Source: Rubrivivax sp. (GTDB lineage: Bacteria; Pseudomonadota; Gammaproteobacteria; Burkholderiales; Burkholderiaceae_C). Taken from it: a DNA stretch of 64,000 nucleotides. Positions 63,940 through 64,000 of the stretch are shown in pieces (within the stretch, counting starts at the first letter, position 1; the number at the start of each line of letters is the position of its first letter). The DNA lies in assembly GCA_030680415.1 (NCBI GenBank), contig JAUXVE010000090.1, positions 46,692 to 110,691 on the forward strand, given 5' to 3'. The notes under the pieces are model-generated. The model was given only the letters and a program-made list of their open reading frames with translations, did no database searches and had not been told where the DNA came from. Made by a program: the position numbers and the translations under genes.

Positions 63940-64000
63940 TACGCCTGTGCAGTCGCCCGCCGATTGTCGAGCCCGCCTGCGCGGGTGCCTCAGACCAGCA

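Noticed and set aside
63881..64000. A tRNA gene at the right edge
   Set aside because: Only the 10-base acceptor-like end GCCTCCACCA is present; no T-arm, anticodon arm or D-arm precedes it.

Overview
The window looks like the chromosome of a high-GC betaproteobacterium of the order Burkholderiales, near the Rubrivivax/Leptothrix/Comamonadaceae group. The evidence is very GC-rich third codon positions, the gene types present (nadA-nadC-nadB, hom-thrC, PIN-PhoH, chemoreceptors ending in a WxxF motif) and short GC-rich palindromic repeats of the kind scattered through these genomes. The lineage is an inference; there is no rRNA or tRNA gene to confirm it.

Layout. 1-3.5 kb: end of a carbohydrate-type operon (DUF993 aldolase-like protein, sugar phosphate isomerase), a block of tandem palindromic repeats and an MFS transporter. 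3.6-7.3 kb: de novo NAD synthesis (nadA-nadC, convergent nadB). 7.4-12.1 kb: clpB, an acyl-CoA-dehydrogenase-like flavoprotein without the usual catalytic glutamate, a hydrolase remnant and a flavin reductase. 12.2-18.4 kb: a tightly overlapped minus-strand run of an alanine-type aminotransferase, hom, thrC, moeA, moaD and moaE; a repeat element is inserted in frame inside thrC. 18.4-23.7 kb: Mth938-like protein, peroxiredoxin, PIN-PhoH ATPase, an exported ATP-dependent DNA ligase and a ketosynthase/acyl carrier protein pair. 23.8-31.5 kb: prpE, an isochorismatase-like hydrolase and menF-menD-menH-menC, the first half of menaquinone synthesis. 31.9-38.8 kb: a large PAS-GGDEF-EAL protein and two chemoreceptors, one behind a sigma-28-like promoter. 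38.8-40.8 kb: a scarred region with cheW and marR stumps, a mazF remnant, an intact vapBC pair and a solitary mazF.

40.9-63.9 kb is a large acyl-CoA catabolic region. It has three AMP-forming acyl-CoA ligases, two acyl-CoA dehydrogenases with different active-site layouts, two crotonases, two hotdog thioesterases, an amidohydrolase, a zinc alcohol dehydrogenase, a thiolase-fold protein without the nucleophilic cysteine paired with a DUF35 protein (the arrangement of Ltp2-type retro-aldolases), a short citrate-synthase-fold lyase, a complete branched-chain-type ABC importer, an MDR oxidoreductase, a TetR regulator and a truncated CaiB CoA-transferase. Both divergent promoter regions carry palindromes built from the same TTGATTATC half-site. 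The simplest reading is one TetR-controlled regulon that imports an acid (probably branched or alicyclic), activates it with CoA, dehydrogenates and hydrates it, and cleaves it by retro-aldol and retro-Claisen steps. The substrate cannot be read from the sequence. The region ends at a sequence matching the 3' end of a tRNA, where the CaiB gene loses its 5' end, so an insertion boundary may lie at the right edge.
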